The notes under the pieces: generated by a model | Seen by the model: the letters and a program-made list of their open reading frames with translations, nothing else | Told to the model about the DNA's origin: nothing | Database searches by the model: none | Position numbers and translations under genes: made by a program | Assembly (NCBI RefSeq): GCF_039521745.1 | Contig: NZ_BAAACT010000018.1 | Reading direction: 5' to 3' (one strand) | Length of the DNA: 64,000 bases | DNA from: Faecalicatena contorta | GTDB lineage: Bacteria > Bacillota > Clostridia > Lachnospirales > Lachnospiraceae | Part shown: one piece after another, positions 33,575 through 44,173 of the stretch | How positions within the stretch are numbered: position 1 is the stretch's first letter | Layout: the number at the start of each line of letters is the position of its first letter

Positions 33575-35048
33575 ATAATCTTTTCAGCTCCTTATAATCA
33601 TAATCTTCATCCCTGTATTTTTCTTTCGCTTTTTCCATCTGCCGCTTCAATTTTTCCTGGATTTCCAGATATGCGGGCTGCCCATATATATTGTTCAGTT
33701 CCTGTGGATCCCGGATCAGATCATACATTTCAAATCCGGGCTGCGTAGGCTGTTTCAAAGCCCCCTTCGCATCCAGAGGCATACCATAATAAAACGTCAG
33801 CTTATATTCTTTTGTTCTAATGCCGTAATGGGCAGGATTATCGTGATTGTGTGCCAAATGCATCCAATATCGGAAGTATATATTTTCATGATATTCTTCC
33901 TGTTTCTTTCCTGCAATCATATTCCGGCATGAGATTCCCTGCATGTCTTTTACTATATCACATCCTGCATAATCCAGCAATGTAGGTGCAACATCTATGT
34001 TGGACATCAGTTCACCGCAGACGGTGCCCGGCGGAATTTCTTTTGGATAGCGGACCAGCATTGGTGTCCGCAGGCTTTCTTCAAAGCTCCACCTTTTATC
34101 CTGATAATCATGTTCTCCCAAAAAGATACCTTGATCCGATGTATAAATCACAATTGTGTCATCTAAGATTCCCTGTTCTTCCAACTCATTTAAAATATTT
34201 CCCACTGACTCGTCAATGGCCGCCACAGTCCGCAGATAATCCTTTAAGTATTTCTGGTACGCGGCATATCCTTTTTCTTCGAAAGACATTGTTTCTGTTT
34301 TGGTCAGCGGCCCTGTGACATAATCCGGTCTGCAGAAGTCTTCATACAGGCTGCGTATTTTACTTCTGGGAGTCACTGAGCTCCCCCGCTCTCTTGTAGC
34401 GGGACTTCTGTGTGCCTTATTCTCAAATAAGCTGCACGGTACCGGTATCTCTTTCTCTGCAAACATGTCTTCATGTCTTTCATGGTATTCCCAAAAATCA
34501 TGCGGTGCTTTATGGTTGCACATCACAAAGAACGGTTTCGACCGTTCCCGCTCTTTCAGCCACCGCGTCGTCATATCTGTGATAATATCCGTCACATATC
34601 CTTCATGCTGTCTGATTCCCTTTTGCCGCTCTTTAAAAAATGGATTAAAATATACCCCCTGTTCACCTGCTTTCCCTGTCCCATCCGATAAATACTTATA
34701 TTCATCAAATCCCAAAGGCTCACATCCCAGATGCCATTTTCCAAATAAAGCCGTAGTATATCCCCCATCCTGTAAAAGTTTTGCCAGATTAGGCCCTTTC
34801 TCTGGATTCCAGTCATCGTCCAGCGTCCTCACTCCATTTATCTGCCCATACTGTCCGGTCATAATGGTTGCCCTTGCCGGTGTACAAACTGCATTTGTAG
34901 CACAGTATGCGTCCATGCGGCATCCTTCCTTTGCAAGCCGGTCCAGATGTTTTGTGTGAAATACACCAGATAAAATGGACTGGTAACAGCTTATGGCATT
35001 TAAGCTATGGTCATCCGACATGATATATAATATATTTGGTTTTTTCAT
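33552..35048 (-). CDS. Sulfatase (S1 family, Cys type), cytoplasmic
   Basis: 498 residues. Metal ligands lie in MSDDHSLNA, the maturation motif is C55-T-P-A-R with IMTGQ, and FGKWHLG and YTSDQGIFLGEHDYQDKR complete the active site. No signal peptide. It begins four bases after the permease stop and overlaps the next sulfatase, so it is co-translated with importer genes. The LGEHDYQDKR style resembles choline-sulfatase/iduronate-sulfatase-like members, which here more likely act on a sugar sulfate. Confidence 0.92.
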   Translation of the reverse strand: MKKPNILYIMSDDHSLNAISCYQSILSGVFHTKHLDRLAKEGCRMDAYCATNAVCTPARATIMTGQYGQINGVRTLDDDWNPEKGPNLAKLLQDGGYTTALFGKWHLGCEPLGFDEYKYLSDGTGKAGEQGVYFNPFFKERQKGIRQHEGYVTDIITDMTTRWLKERERSKPFFVMCNHKAPHDFWEYHERHEDMFAEKEIPVPCSLFENKAHRSPATRERGSSVTPRSKIRSLYEDFCRPDYVTGPLTKTETMSFEEKGYAAYQKYLKDYLRTVAAIDESVGNILNELEEQGILDDTIVIYTSDQGIFLGEHDYQDKRWSFEESLRTPMLVRYPKEIPPGTVCGELMSNIDVAPTLLDYAGCDIVKDMQGISCRNMIAGKKQEEYHENIYFRYWMHLAHNHDNPAHYGIRTKEYKLTFYYGMPLDAKGALKQPTQPGFEMYDLIRDPQELNNIYGQPAYLEIQEKLKRQMEKAKEKYRDEDYDYKELKRLYETFEET

Positions 35049-35052
35049 TATG

Positions 35053-35874
35053 TCATCCTTTCACGGCACCAGACGTCATGCCTGATACAATATATTTCTG
35101 CAGGAATAAAAACAAAATAATAATTGGCAGGACTGTAAGTGTCAAAACTGCAAAGACGTAATTCCAATTTCTTGCAAACATACCAAAAAAATTATAAACT
35201 GACAGTGTTACTGTCCATTTCTGCGCCGATCCCAAATAGAACAGCGGAACCATAAAATCATTCCAACAGCTGATTGCCGTAATCACAATATTGGTTACCG
35301 TAATCGGTTTTAATATCGGAAGCAGAACCCGGACAATCATCGTAAACGGCCTGCAGCCATCAATCATGGCAGCCTCATCAATCTCACGGGGAATCCCTTT
35401 AACAAAGCTGCTGAAACTCATAATGGTAAATGGCATCCTCATGCCTATATAGATTGCAATTACAGCAAATCTTGTTCCGTAAATATTCAGAACTTTTAAC
35501 AATGCAAATGTACTGGCGGTCTGTAATGTCATGGTAAGCCCAAAAATAAAGTAGTAATATAATCTTTTCGATGTTTTATCACTCCTCCGGCTTATTACTA
35601 TCCCGGCAAATGCGCCGAACAGTATGGTAAGTACCGTAGCACTGACTGTAATAACAAAACTGTTCATATAGCCTCTGAGTATATTACCATGCTCAAAAAC
35701 ATACGAATAGTTTTCAAAATGAAATGACTTTGGCCAGGAAAGGTCGAACTGAAGTGCCTGGCCGGCATCCTTTACAGAGCCTAATAACATCATGATAACG
35801 GGAACCAGAAACATGGCAGCGAGGATAATCATGAAAATATATTTAATAACGGTTCCTGCTTTTATCCTTTTCAT
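35053..35874 (-). CDS. Sugar ABC transporter permease, MalG type
   Basis: About 273 residues with six membrane segments and the EAA loop (EIDEAAMIDGCRPF) that contacts the ATPase. The C-terminus QKYIVSGMTSGAVKG is typical of CUT1 MalG-like permeases. The start at 35874 (TGATG overlap with the preceding permease) has GGGAGG upstream. No MsmX-type ATPase gene occurs in the window, so a shared ATPase encoded elsewhere is expected, as in many Firmicutes. Confidence 0.92.
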   Translation of the reverse strand: MKRIKAGTVIKYIFMIILAAMFLVPVIMMLLGSVKDAGQALQFDLSWPKSFHFENYSYVFEHGNILRGYMNSFVITVSATVLTILFGAFAGIVISRRSDKTSKRLYYYFIFGLTMTLQTASTFALLKVLNIYGTRFAVIAIYIGMRMPFTIMSFSSFVKGIPREIDEAAMIDGCRPFTMIVRVLLPILKPITVTNIVITAISCWNDFMVPLFYLGSAQKWTVTLSVYNFFGMFARNWNYVFAVLTLTVLPIIILFLFLQKYIVSGMTSGAVKG

Positions 35875-36755
35875 CACATTTCTACCTCCCTTTTCGCAAG
35901 ATATCGGTTCAGCAGAAACGATATGCATACAACGATCAATGATAATATGACACTTGCAGCACTGGATTCTCCCAGCAGCCCCAGACCAAATGCCTTGTAA
36001 ACAAATGTGCTGAGCACCTGCGTGTCAAATCCCGGGCCGCCTTTGGTCAGCACGTATATCAAATCAAATACTTTTAAGCTTCCGGTAATATTTAAAGTGA
36101 TAATAATGGTAAAGGAAGGTATCAGCAGCGGAAGCGTAATATGCCTGAACTGCTTCCATTTTGAAGCACCCTCAATACATGCGCTTTCATAATAGTCTGC
36201 CGGGATAGCCTGCAGGCCGGCGATAAAGATAAACATATTAAACCCCGACCACATCCAGCCTTCAATCAGGATCACAGACCCCATAGCCGTTATATAGTCT
36301 GCCAGCCAGTTTACCGCCAGGCCGGACAGCCCTATGCCTGACAGCATGTGATTTAAAAGACCGTCATTTGCCAGAATTGACGTAAAGATAACACCTATAA
36401 TCATTGGACTTAACACACAGGGGACATAGTAAATTGTCCGGAGTACATTATTCAATTTTGATGCCTTTACTAATGCCAGTGCCAGCAGAAGACCAAACAA
36501 TGTCTTTAAAATTGTAGTGCTGACAGCAAACAGCAGAGTATTTTGTATGGATCTGATAAAGACGGGATCCTGAAAAATCTTTATGTAGTTGCCCAGCCCC
36601 CTGAATACTGGATTGTACATTCTTTCAATATTCCAGTCCGTCATGGACAGCACCGTGCTGATCACAAATGGAAGTATAATAAACAATGTGTATACAAGCA
36701 GTGCCGGTGTCGCAAAATAAATTGGATATCGTTTTTTGTTTAATTTCTTGTGCAT
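35874..36755 (-). CDS. Sugar ABC transporter permease, MalF type
   Basis: About 293 residues, six to seven membrane segments, with the EAA loop (YYESACIEGASKWKQF) and the GGPGFDTQV motif. The ATG at 36755 has AAAGGAGG seven bases upstream; a TTG six codons earlier lies on that site. It follows the solute-binding protein gene after a hairpin that should lower permease expression relative to the binding protein. Confidence 0.92.
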   Translation of the reverse strand: MHKKLNKKRYPIYFATPALLVYTLFIILPFVISTVLSMTDWNIERMYNPVFRGLGNYIKIFQDPVFIRSIQNTLLFAVSTTILKTLFGLLLALALVKASKLNNVLRTIYYVPCVLSPMIIGVIFTSILANDGLLNHMLSGIGLSGLAVNWLADYITAMGSVILIEGWMWSGFNMFIFIAGLQAIPADYYESACIEGASKWKQFRHITLPLLIPSFTIIITLNITGSLKVFDLIYVLTKGGPGFDTQVLSTFVYKAFGLGLLGESSAASVILSLIVVCISFLLNRYLAKREVEM

Positions 36756-36777
36756 AATAAAACCTCCTTTCAAAAAA

Positions 36778-36801
36778 GGTACGGCACATCTGTACCGTAC
36801 C
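36778..36801 (-). terminator. Intra-operon attenuating terminator
   Basis: Perfect 7-bp stem GGTACGG / CCGTACC, extended by partial pairs, followed on the minus strand by TTTTTTG. It sits between the solute-binding protein and permease genes, where leaky terminators commonly set the excess of binding protein. Confidence 0.7.
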
Positions 36802-36810
36802 TATTTGTTT

Positions 36811-38145
36811 TTATTCGAATCCCGGTGCCTGCTTCTCTTTCATGTATGCATTTACATCCTTCTGGAATTGAGTCAGAAGTTCTTCCCCTGTCATTCCTTT
36901 TGCCGGTGCATCCAGATAGTAAACCCATAATGTTGTTTTATATAATGGCTGTATATCATTCAGATAATTATTCATCTCTCCCACGATCTTCCCTTCAGAA
37001 GAATACTTTTCATAAAGACTTAAAACCTCTTCATTCATCGGGCCTCCGTCAGCCCCTTCAAAGGCCGGGAAACCGGCATTGTCTTCAAACCACAGGTTTA
37101 AATATTCAGGCGTTGCCCATAAATCAAAAATCTTCTTCACCGTATCAAGATTTGGGCTGTTTTTTGAAGCGGAAAAGCCGATAGAGAATAATCCGCTGAC
37201 CAGTAAATCATTCTTGTTATAATCAAACGGTACATTAAACATCCCGATTGGCGCATCCGGAAACGTCCCTTCTATAGAGCTCAGGATGCCTGCTGAGCCA
37301 AACAGCATTGCGCCTTCCCCATTTGCAATACGTTCCAGATTGGCATCATGGCTTACCGTCAGATAGTCTTCATTGAAGTATCCTTTCTCAAACATCGAAA
37401 GATACGTATCAACTGCCTCCACCATTTCCGGATAATCTGTAAACTCTTTCTCATGTGTCAGTATACTGTCTGCAATGGCTTTGGCACTATCCACGCTCCC
37501 GGCAGCAAGCCCCTGCCCTGTAGACATCCATATCTGTGGTACCCAGTTATCCGCCGGCAGTAATAATGGAGTAATTCCCTTTTCTAATAATGCATCGCAC
37601 ACAGCATCGAATTCCGCCTCATTGGCCGGTATCTCCAGATTGTTCTCCTCGAATACCTGTTTGTTGTACAAAATTCCAGATACCCCGGAACTTTCCTGAA
37701 ATGGGAAGCCATATATTTTCCCGTCTTTATGTGTTACTACATCCGGATTCTTCAGATTACCAACCCACTCCTCATCCGATAAATCTGCCAGATATGTCTC
37801 CGGATCAATCAGGCCATAGATTGCCGGCAGATTATAATCAATCATATCCGGTGCCTCTCCTGAATTGATTTTCATCTGCAGAAGATTATTATATTGGTCA
37901 TCCGGGACGATCTGAAGATCCACCGTTATATTTTCTTCTTCTTTCAATTTCTCAACCATTTTTTGCAGACCCGGATAATTTCTGGACTGCTGCAGCAATG
38001 CAGAAACAGTCACTTCTTCCTTCTTTTGGCTCTTTTCGTTCTTTTCATCCGCCCCCTCTTTTGCAGTACCGCATGCGGCCATGCTTCCTGCCAGACAGAC
38101 TGTACACAGAACAGCCAGACACTTTTTTACCACTTCTTTTTTCAT
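36811..38145 (-). CDS. Sugar ABC transporter solute-binding lipoprotein
   Basis: 444 residues. The lipoprotein signal peptide has a lipobox ending SMAAC (Cys about 25). A cluster B extracellular-sugar-binding fold follows, with motifs such as GKIYGFPFQESSGVSGILYNKQVF. GAGGAGG precedes the ATG. It belongs with the MalF/MalG pair downstream. A palindrome TACATATTTATGTA (38218-38231) lies in the 98-bp gap to the sulfatase gene and may be an operator or internal promoter element. The ligand is presumably a sulfated galactan oligosaccharide. Confidence 0.92.
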   Translation of the reverse strand: MKKEVVKKCLAVLCTVCLAGSMAACGTAKEGADEKNEKSQKKEEVTVSALLQQSRNYPGLQKMVEKLKEEENITVDLQIVPDDQYNNLLQMKINSGEAPDMIDYNLPAIYGLIDPETYLADLSDEEWVGNLKNPDVVTHKDGKIYGFPFQESSGVSGILYNKQVFEENNLEIPANEAEFDAVCDALLEKGITPLLLPADNWVPQIWMSTGQGLAAGSVDSAKAIADSILTHEKEFTDYPEMVEAVDTYLSMFEKGYFNEDYLTVSHDANLERIANGEGAMLFGSAGILSSIEGTFPDAPIGMFNVPFDYNKNDLLVSGLFSIGFSASKNSPNLDTVKKIFDLWATPEYLNLWFEDNAGFPAFEGADGGPMNEEVLSLYEKYSSEGKIVGEMNNYLNDIQPLYKTTLWVYYLDAPAKGMTGEELLTQFQKDVNAYMKEKQAPGFE

Positions 38146-38243
38146 TTCCTTTCCTCCTCGTTCATTTGATACGTTTAGTTAACCATATTTTCCCCTTTGA
38201 TTCTATGGAAAATTAATTACATATTTATGTAAAATCAGAAACT

Positions 38244-39977
38244 TCAAGGAGTGTCATCTACTTTCTCAACCTCCACATAATAAGCTCCAAAGGATTTATG
38301 ACTGTCATCCAGAAAACCCGCTTCTAAAACCGTATCCTGTGCAGCATTCACCTCCAGCTCAAAACTGATTTCCTGACTGTCCGGCTTTACCGCCTTATAT
38401 TGCTTCATATGATCCAGCTTAATCCATGCATCAGTATACTTCACGTGACACATTGGATAGTCGGGCTTATATGGCGCCAGTCTGTCAATATCCCCGTATT
38501 CCTCATTAAGGGGTAATTGCAGTTCTGCCGGCCAGCGTCTGAGTTTAAAGATATATTTTCCAGCACCGCTGAATCTTACAGGCCACCGGCCACAGCTCTT
38601 TGCTGCTTTTGCAACCATATCCTGGCTCCACGCCACATCCCCTAGGACATCCATTGCATTCAATGTGGTTGGATTTTCCTTCGGGTGTCCCAGTATGATT
38701 GGGCAATAATCCTCCAGAGATTCTTTCACATCCCCCCACCAGTCTTCGTGGGCTTTGCGCAATTCCCGTGTAATTTCCGGATATTCTCCTGAAACTTCCT
38801 GTGTCTGCTGGGTATCCTTTTCAATATTGTAAAGTTCCTTCCCTCGCACCAGTCTCCATGGGCCTTTCAGCACAGTATTTTCCCACTTTTCCGGGATGAA
38901 TGTGTCCTGACGGTACTGGATGAATTCTATTCTTTCTTTATTTACCTCTATTCCTGAGAAAGCCCGGGCGAAGCTTGTGCCATCCATTTTACAGTCCTCA
39001 GACATATCCAGCCCACACAGACTGATCAGAGTCGGCATAATATCCGTATACATGCACAGGCTGTTACAATCTCTTCCCCCGCTGATCCCCAGTCCAGGAC
39101 AGCGTATAAAAAACGGCACTCTATGACCGCCTTCGTAATACGAGCCCTTCTTCCCCCGCATCCCTGCATTGAACCCTTTTACCACAAACTCCCGTTCATC
39201 AACTACGGCGCCGCCCGATGTTCCGTTATCCGTCATAAATATTAAGATGGTATCCTCTTCCAGATTTTCTTCTCTCAGGAAGTCTCTTAATCTGCCAAAG
39301 TTTTCGTCTATACAGGTTATCATTCCATAAAATTCCGGGTAACATATGTCTTCTATGTTCTGATACTGCCTGCTGTATCTTTCCTCAACCAGATATGGGC
39401 TATGCGGGGCATTCGTTGCAATACAGGTAAAAAAAGGCTGCCCTTCTCTTTCTTTCATAAACCGCATTGCCTGTTCAAACCAGATGTCAGTGCAGTACCC
39501 TTCATACTTCCGCGGAACTGAATTATCAAAATATGTATCATCAAAATAATGATTTCCCCAGAAATCCGGCGTCTGTCCCACGCCTCCTCCTTTATGCGCG
39601 ACAACCTTTGTAAACCCTCTGTCCTGAGGTCTGTAGGGATAATTATCCCCTAAATGCCATTTTCCGAACAAGCCTGTTATATAGCCGTTATCCTGAAAGC
39701 ATTCCGCAAGCGTGTACTCTTCCTGCTTAAGCAGCGACCTTCCCCAACAGGTTGCCCATACCCCATTGCGCAAGGGGCGCCTTCCTGTCATGATGCCACC
39801 GCGGGTAGGTGCGCACATAGGCGCAACATGAAAATCGGTGAAGCGGACACTATCCTGATAAAACTGGTCAATATTGGGGGTATGGATCCGGCTGTTTCCT
39901 GTACATCCCAAATCGCCGTATCCCTGATCATCGGTAATCACTAATATTACATTTGGATGTTTTATCAAACCTCTCAT
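38244..39977 (-). CDS. Arylsulfatase-like S1 sulfatase, cytoplasmic
   Basis: 577 residues, the longest sulfatase here. It begins VILVITDDQGYGDLGCTGN, typical of arylsulfatase A-like members. The maturation motif is C55-A-P-T-R, with Thr in place of the usual Ser/Ala, then IMTGRRP, FGKWHLGDN and MTDNGT. It has an extra C-terminal domain of about 150 residues. No signal peptide. AAAGGAG precedes the ATG at 39977. It is the first gene of the long operon running down to 27702; its promoter should lie in 39978-40085, where I see only A/T-rich candidates. Confidence 0.9.
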   Translation of the reverse strand: MRGLIKHPNVILVITDDQGYGDLGCTGNSRIHTPNIDQFYQDSVRFTDFHVAPMCAPTRGGIMTGRRPLRNGVWATCWGRSLLKQEEYTLAECFQDNGYITGLFGKWHLGDNYPYRPQDRGFTKVVAHKGGGVGQTPDFWGNHYFDDTYFDNSVPRKYEGYCTDIWFEQAMRFMKEREGQPFFTCIATNAPHSPYLVEERYSRQYQNIEDICYPEFYGMITCIDENFGRLRDFLREENLEEDTILIFMTDNGTSGGAVVDEREFVVKGFNAGMRGKKGSYYEGGHRVPFFIRCPGLGISGGRDCNSLCMYTDIMPTLISLCGLDMSEDCKMDGTSFARAFSGIEVNKERIEFIQYRQDTFIPEKWENTVLKGPWRLVRGKELYNIEKDTQQTQEVSGEYPEITRELRKAHEDWWGDVKESLEDYCPIILGHPKENPTTLNAMDVLGDVAWSQDMVAKAAKSCGRWPVRFSGAGKYIFKLRRWPAELQLPLNEEYGDIDRLAPYKPDYPMCHVKYTDAWIKLDHMKQYKAVKPDSQEISFELEVNAAQDTVLEAGFLDDSHKSFGAYYVEVEKVDDTP

Positions 39978-40090
39978 AATTCATGCTCCTTTTTAACGAA
40001 AGATGTTATTTTGCCGACATGCTATTATTGTACTTCCTGAGGAATGATATGAACATGGCTAAATGGATGCTTTTATATGGAAAAATAAAA

Positions 40091-40127
40091 ACTGCCATAG
40101 AGAAATGTGATATTTTCTCATGGCAGT
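40091..40127. terminator. Bidirectional hairpin between GH31 and the sulfatase operon
   Basis: Stem ACTGCCATAGAGAAA / TTTCTCATGGCAGT with an A/T loop. Its arms match those of the hairpin at 46067-46110 almost base for base. Confidence 0.65.
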
Positions 40128-40162
40128 TCTTAGTACGCACAATATGAGCGTAATCTCAGCGG

Positions 40163-40282
40163 CTAAAGTCCCCAGTCTTCCCTTACGCCATTTTCCCGAA
40201 GTTCGGTTTTTGCCTCAAATTTTACCGTTTCTCCAACACTTGCATATGCACACTCCCTTTGGTTTGCTGTCAGTTCAATCGT
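40163..40282 (-). other. Short in-frame coding-like remnant after GH31
   Basis: Directly after the GH31 stop, the same frame stays open for about 38 codons (ending with KFEAKTELRENG and a TAG). The sequence has the look of the Ig-like start of an esterase or hydrolase (AYASVGETVKFEAK). It has no start codon of its own and may be the scrap of a deleted gene. The rest of the 39978-40282 gap holds the hairpin above and the sulfatase promoter region. Confidence 0.25.
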
Positions 40283-42331
40283 TTACCGCAGCTCACTCCT
40301 CTCCTTTGCATGCTCCTGTAAAGTTTCTACTGACAGGCTGCCCCCTTTTCTACAAAACAGTGGGATTGTATCCAATGGTGCGTCAATAAGAGCTTCTGCC
40401 CCCCCCTTATATATAGCGCCTGTCTTTACACATACCCAATCCGCCCCTTTCGGAAAGTACACTTTTTTTGTTCTTGCCCTATATTCAATAACTGGCGCTA
40501 CCAACAAATCAGAACCAAGCATAAACTCATCCGATACACTCAACACATGTTCATCCTTATAAAAATCAAACAGTAATGGACGCATGACAGGAATACCTTT
40601 AACAGAAGCAATTTTCATATGTTCCATTATATAAGGCCTGATTTTTTCTCTTAGTAAAATGGTTGAAACAATGATACTTTCTGCGTCCTTGCCAAAGCTC
40701 CATACCTCGTTTGGACCGCCCGTTGTACATTCGCCGTCAAAAGTATTATCATCCACCTGTTCATAAGGCATCCGATAGCCGTGCATCCGGAATATCGGGC
40801 AAAAAGCCCCATATTGAAACCATCGTATCAGAAGTTCTATAAACTCAGGGTCTTTTGGGTCTCCGAATAAAAATCCCCCTATATCTGTTGTCCACCAAGG
40901 TATGCCACACATTGCAATGTTCAATCCCGCTTTCATCTGCTTCCTCAGACTGTCAAACGTAGATGCGACATCTCCAGACCAGACAACCGCCCCAAGCCTC
41001 TGCGTTCCATGCCACGCACAACGTACCAGATTCACGCATTCCTCCCCTTCTTCTGTCATTCCATCATATACACTTTTTGCATAGGTGAACGGATAGATAT
41101 TGCTTACTTCCTGCCCGTTCCCTATGTAATATCTCACGTTATCATAATCATATGGTCGCAGTTCCGGCTCAGCTTAATCCAGCCAGAACATTTTGATTCC
41201 CAGATCATAATAATGTTTTTTAAGCTTATCCCAAAGATATCTCTGTGCTTTAGGGCGGGTAGTATCAACGTAGGTTTCCGGTCCCAAAAACATAAAAAAC
41301 GATGAAAGTCCTTTTTCTGCCCGCAACAGATAGTTTTTCATTCTCATGTCATCGTAGTTTTCGCTCCTCACGTCAACTGTAGGCCAAACGGATACCATTA
41401 ACTTAATCCCCATTTCATCCAGTTCGTTTACCATTGCCTTTGGATCAGGCCAATATTTTTTATCAAACTTCCACTCTCCCTGCTGGGTCCAGTGGAAATA
41501 GTCAATTACAATTACATTAATAGGAATACCTCTTCTCTTATATTCCCGCGCCACTTCCAGAAGCTCATCCTGGGTTTTATATCTTAGTTTGCATTGCCAG
41601 AAGCCAGATGCCCACTCTGGGAGCATAGGCGCCCTGCCGGTATGCTCCGTATATCTTTCCAGAATATCAGATGGGCTATCTCCGGCAAAGACAATGTAAT
41701 CGATTTGCTGACATGCCTCCGCAAACCACATCGTATGGTTATTGACAAACTCCGCCCGGCCAATCGCCGGGTTATTCCATATGAATCCATATCCCTTCGT
41801 TGAATATGCAAATGGAATCGTAGATTTTGTATTTTTCTGCAGCAGTTCCACCGTACATCCTTTTAAATCAAAGCAATCATTAGGTTCCTGTCCCATTCCG
41901 TAAAAATGCTCTGCTGCATCTGCTTTAAAATAAAGGGCTGTCTTAAAAGCTGTGCTTGAAATGGCTTTGTATTCTCTGGCCCGTCTTTGGGGGGCCGTCC
42001 CCTCCCGTGTATCTATCCACAGCTCGCGAAGAATAGGTTTTCCTTCCTCTTTATAGTAATTGACTGTCCCATCTCCCAGAATCTCAGCACTGATTTTTCC
42101 ATTCCTTATAATCCCACGGTCATGCTGAATCGTAATTACTGCGCTGGTAGTCTTTTGTTGTTTCAGAAGTGTCCAGTCAAGTTCCTCGTTAATTACAAGA
42201 CTTTTTGAGGAACGGAATCGGATTCCGTCCTTTCCATATGGTTCCAACCAGACAATCTCCCCCTCTGTTTCCCATACAATTCTGCCATTTTCCTCTTTTC
42301 CTGAGAATTCAGGAACTGCACCAAATATCAT
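40283..42331 (-). pseudogene. GH31 glycosidase interrupted by an in-frame TAA
   Basis: Two pieces of one GH31 gene lie in the same frame. The upstream piece (42331-41174) has the N-terminal beta domain and half of the barrel, ending IKMFWLD. The next codon is TAA, then AEPELRPY continues in frame to IPLFCRKGGSLSV. GH31 alpha-xylosidase-like enzymes read WLDEAEPE here, so one G-to-T change (GAA to TAA) directly after the catalytic Asp explains the break. The total, about 683 codons, is normal length. The ATG at 42331 has GTAGGAGG upstream. A GTG inside the second half could start a fragment, which would lack the nucleophile. Confidence 0.85.
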
Positions 42332-42339
42332 ATTTCCTC

Positions 42340-43632
42340 CTACCTCGTCCATGACGCATTTAACTCTGTTAATAGTTTCTCCTCTGAAATCGCACCAGCC
42401 ATATATCTCTGAATCGATGCCCCCCAGTCCTTCATTCCAATTCCCGGCGGATAATTCATATATAAAAACGGGAGCCCTTCTTTTGCCGCTATTTTGCCTG
42501 AAATCGGGTTCTCTTCTGAAGCCGTTTTATAGAATGGCGAAACGAACTGTTCCTGCTCTAAAATATAATCTTTACCCTGAGGACTGAATGTCAGCCAATC
42601 CAAAAATCTTTTGGCGGCTTCCTTCTGCCCTGATGATGCATGGGCATTAATACACCAAAAGGTTGTAATTCCTTTTGGAAACTGCTGGTTCAATTCACTA
42701 TCCTCATCATTGTAAGGAAGTCCCATTATATCAATGTTAAGATCTGGATTAAGATTCTTTACTGCGGAATATGCCCAACTTCCGTTTAATATCATTGCAC
42801 AATTCCCATTTGCAAAATCTGTTATTTGACGGTTATAATCTGTTATCACAATTTCTTCAGTGGTGCTATCTTTTAACACGTCCAGTACGTCTACCATATC
42901 TCTGAATTGTGCTGTTTGTAAAAGGCTTCTTTTTCCATCAGACAATTTTTCCATCAGCTGCAGAGGCTCTTTCTCATGTCCAAATGCTATATTTGTAACA
43001 TGCAGTCCAGGTATCCATGTTTCTCCAAATCCAAGTGAAATGGGGTTATCACATATTCTGGATAATGTCTTCAGACATGCTTTAAATTGTGACAGTGTCC
43101 TGATTTCATCTGCATTTATTCCTGCCTCCCTTAACAAATCGGCATTATACAATATTCCAAATGCTTCCACGTTGAAGGGATATCCATAAATTTTACTTTC
43201 TTTAGTAACAGGCAACAAATACTCTGCATCTATAATACGATCCGCCCATTCCTCATCACTTAATTCCTCAAGATACTCACCGTATTGCCAGGTATTGACA
43301 TATCCTCCTGTGCTAAAAATTACAGGTCCCTCTTCGTTTGTTATAGTTGAGTTTAGATTACTGGTATATGCTTCCCCCGAGAAAGTCCTAAGTACTGTTT
43401 CAACACCAGTTTCCTTTTCATACTGTTTCAGCAATTTCTGAAATGAATCATGGATTTCAACCTTATTTTGGAGAATGATAAGTTTTTCTTGACCGGATCT
43501 GCTTTTTTCACATCCGCCTAACGCAGGAAGTATCAGGATAATCAGCATAAAAAGACATCCATACAGCCTGTTTCTTACTGTCCCGCCTGCACTAAACCGA
43601 AGAATAAGATGCAATTTTCTTTTCATCCACAT
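42340..43632 (-). CDS. Sugar ABC transporter solute-binding lipoprotein (no adjacent permeases)
   Basis: 430 residues. A long basic start and hydrophobic core lead to a lipobox PALGGC (Cys about 41). Sugar-binding features include IYGYPFNVEAFGILYNADLLREAGI and WSGN-like NGSWAYSAV. It ends a few bases before the GH31 start, so the two are one operon. No permease genes accompany it, whereas the 60.7-62.4 kb permease pair lacks a binding protein. The MFS remnant lies just upstream. Confidence 0.88.
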   Translation of the reverse strand: MWMKRKLHLILRFSAGGTVRNRLYGCLFMLIILILPALGGCEKSRSGQEKLIILQNKVEIHDSFQKLLKQYEKETGVETVLRTFSGEAYTSNLNSTITNEEGPVIFSTGGYVNTWQYGEYLEELSDEEWADRIIDAEYLLPVTKESKIYGYPFNVEAFGILYNADLLREAGINADEIRTLSQFKACLKTLSRICDNPISLGFGETWIPGLHVTNIAFGHEKEPLQLMEKLSDGKRSLLQTAQFRDMVDVLDVLKDSTTEEIVITDYNRQITDFANGNCAMILNGSWAYSAVKNLNPDLNIDIMGLPYNDEDSELNQQFPKGITTFWCINAHASSGQKEAAKRFLDWLTFSPQGKDYILEQEQFVSPFYKTASEENPISGKIAAKEGLPFLYMNYPPGIGMKDWGASIQRYMAGAISEEKLLTELNASWTR

Positions 43633-43654
43633 CCACCATTCCCTTTTCCGTCAT

Positions 43655-44128
43655 TTACGAATCGACTTCCTGTTCTGCTGTCTCATATGGTTTATAGCCT
43701 CTTGCTTTATTATACAGCACAGCTGACAATATCAGCACGCTGACCCCAACCATCCAGATTGCAGAGGAAAGCACGACTCCATCATATCCCAGCACTTTTT
43801 GTATGTTCGATGAAATAATGGGAGCCACTACGGGACCAAGTGAACCAATTCCAAGAAACAGCGTTACAATTGCTCGGGATGCCACTTTTACCTGCAATGT
43901 TCCATATGAATTAAGTACCGACTGCAAAGCCGAGAACCCAAAGCCCAGACCTGCCATCATAATCCATATAAGGCCTGCAACACTGGAGCCCAACATCCGG
44001 AATGTGAAAACCATCAATGCAGTAAAGCATGCCCCCCCTACAAGGAAGTATTCGGCTGGTACTTTCTTTAATGCTACTGCCCATAATGCCCTTCCAACAC
44101 CAACAAAAAGCCAGAAAGTGGAGAACAT
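43655..44128 (-). pseudogene. MFS transporter, C-terminal fragment
   Basis: 157 codons with five membrane segments (GVGRALWAVALKKVP, then IWIMMAGLGFGFSALQS, TLFLGIGSLGPVVAPII, AIWMVGVSVLILSAVL) and a hydrophilic end. This is the second half of a major-facilitator sugar or drug transporter of about 400 residues; the first half is missing. A stop (TAA) lies four codons before the first Met in this frame. The break coincides with the lost N-terminus of the divergent LacI gene. Confidence 0.75.
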
Positions 44129-44173
44129 AAATACACCTTACGATCAGTTAAACAAAATAAAACAAATCAGAAA

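Noticed and set aside
41174..41176. In-frame stop in GH31 as recoding (selenocysteine or pyrrolysine)
   Set aside because: The codon is TAA, not TGA or TAG, and GAA encodes a conserved Glu here in relatives, so a point mutation is the simpler reading.
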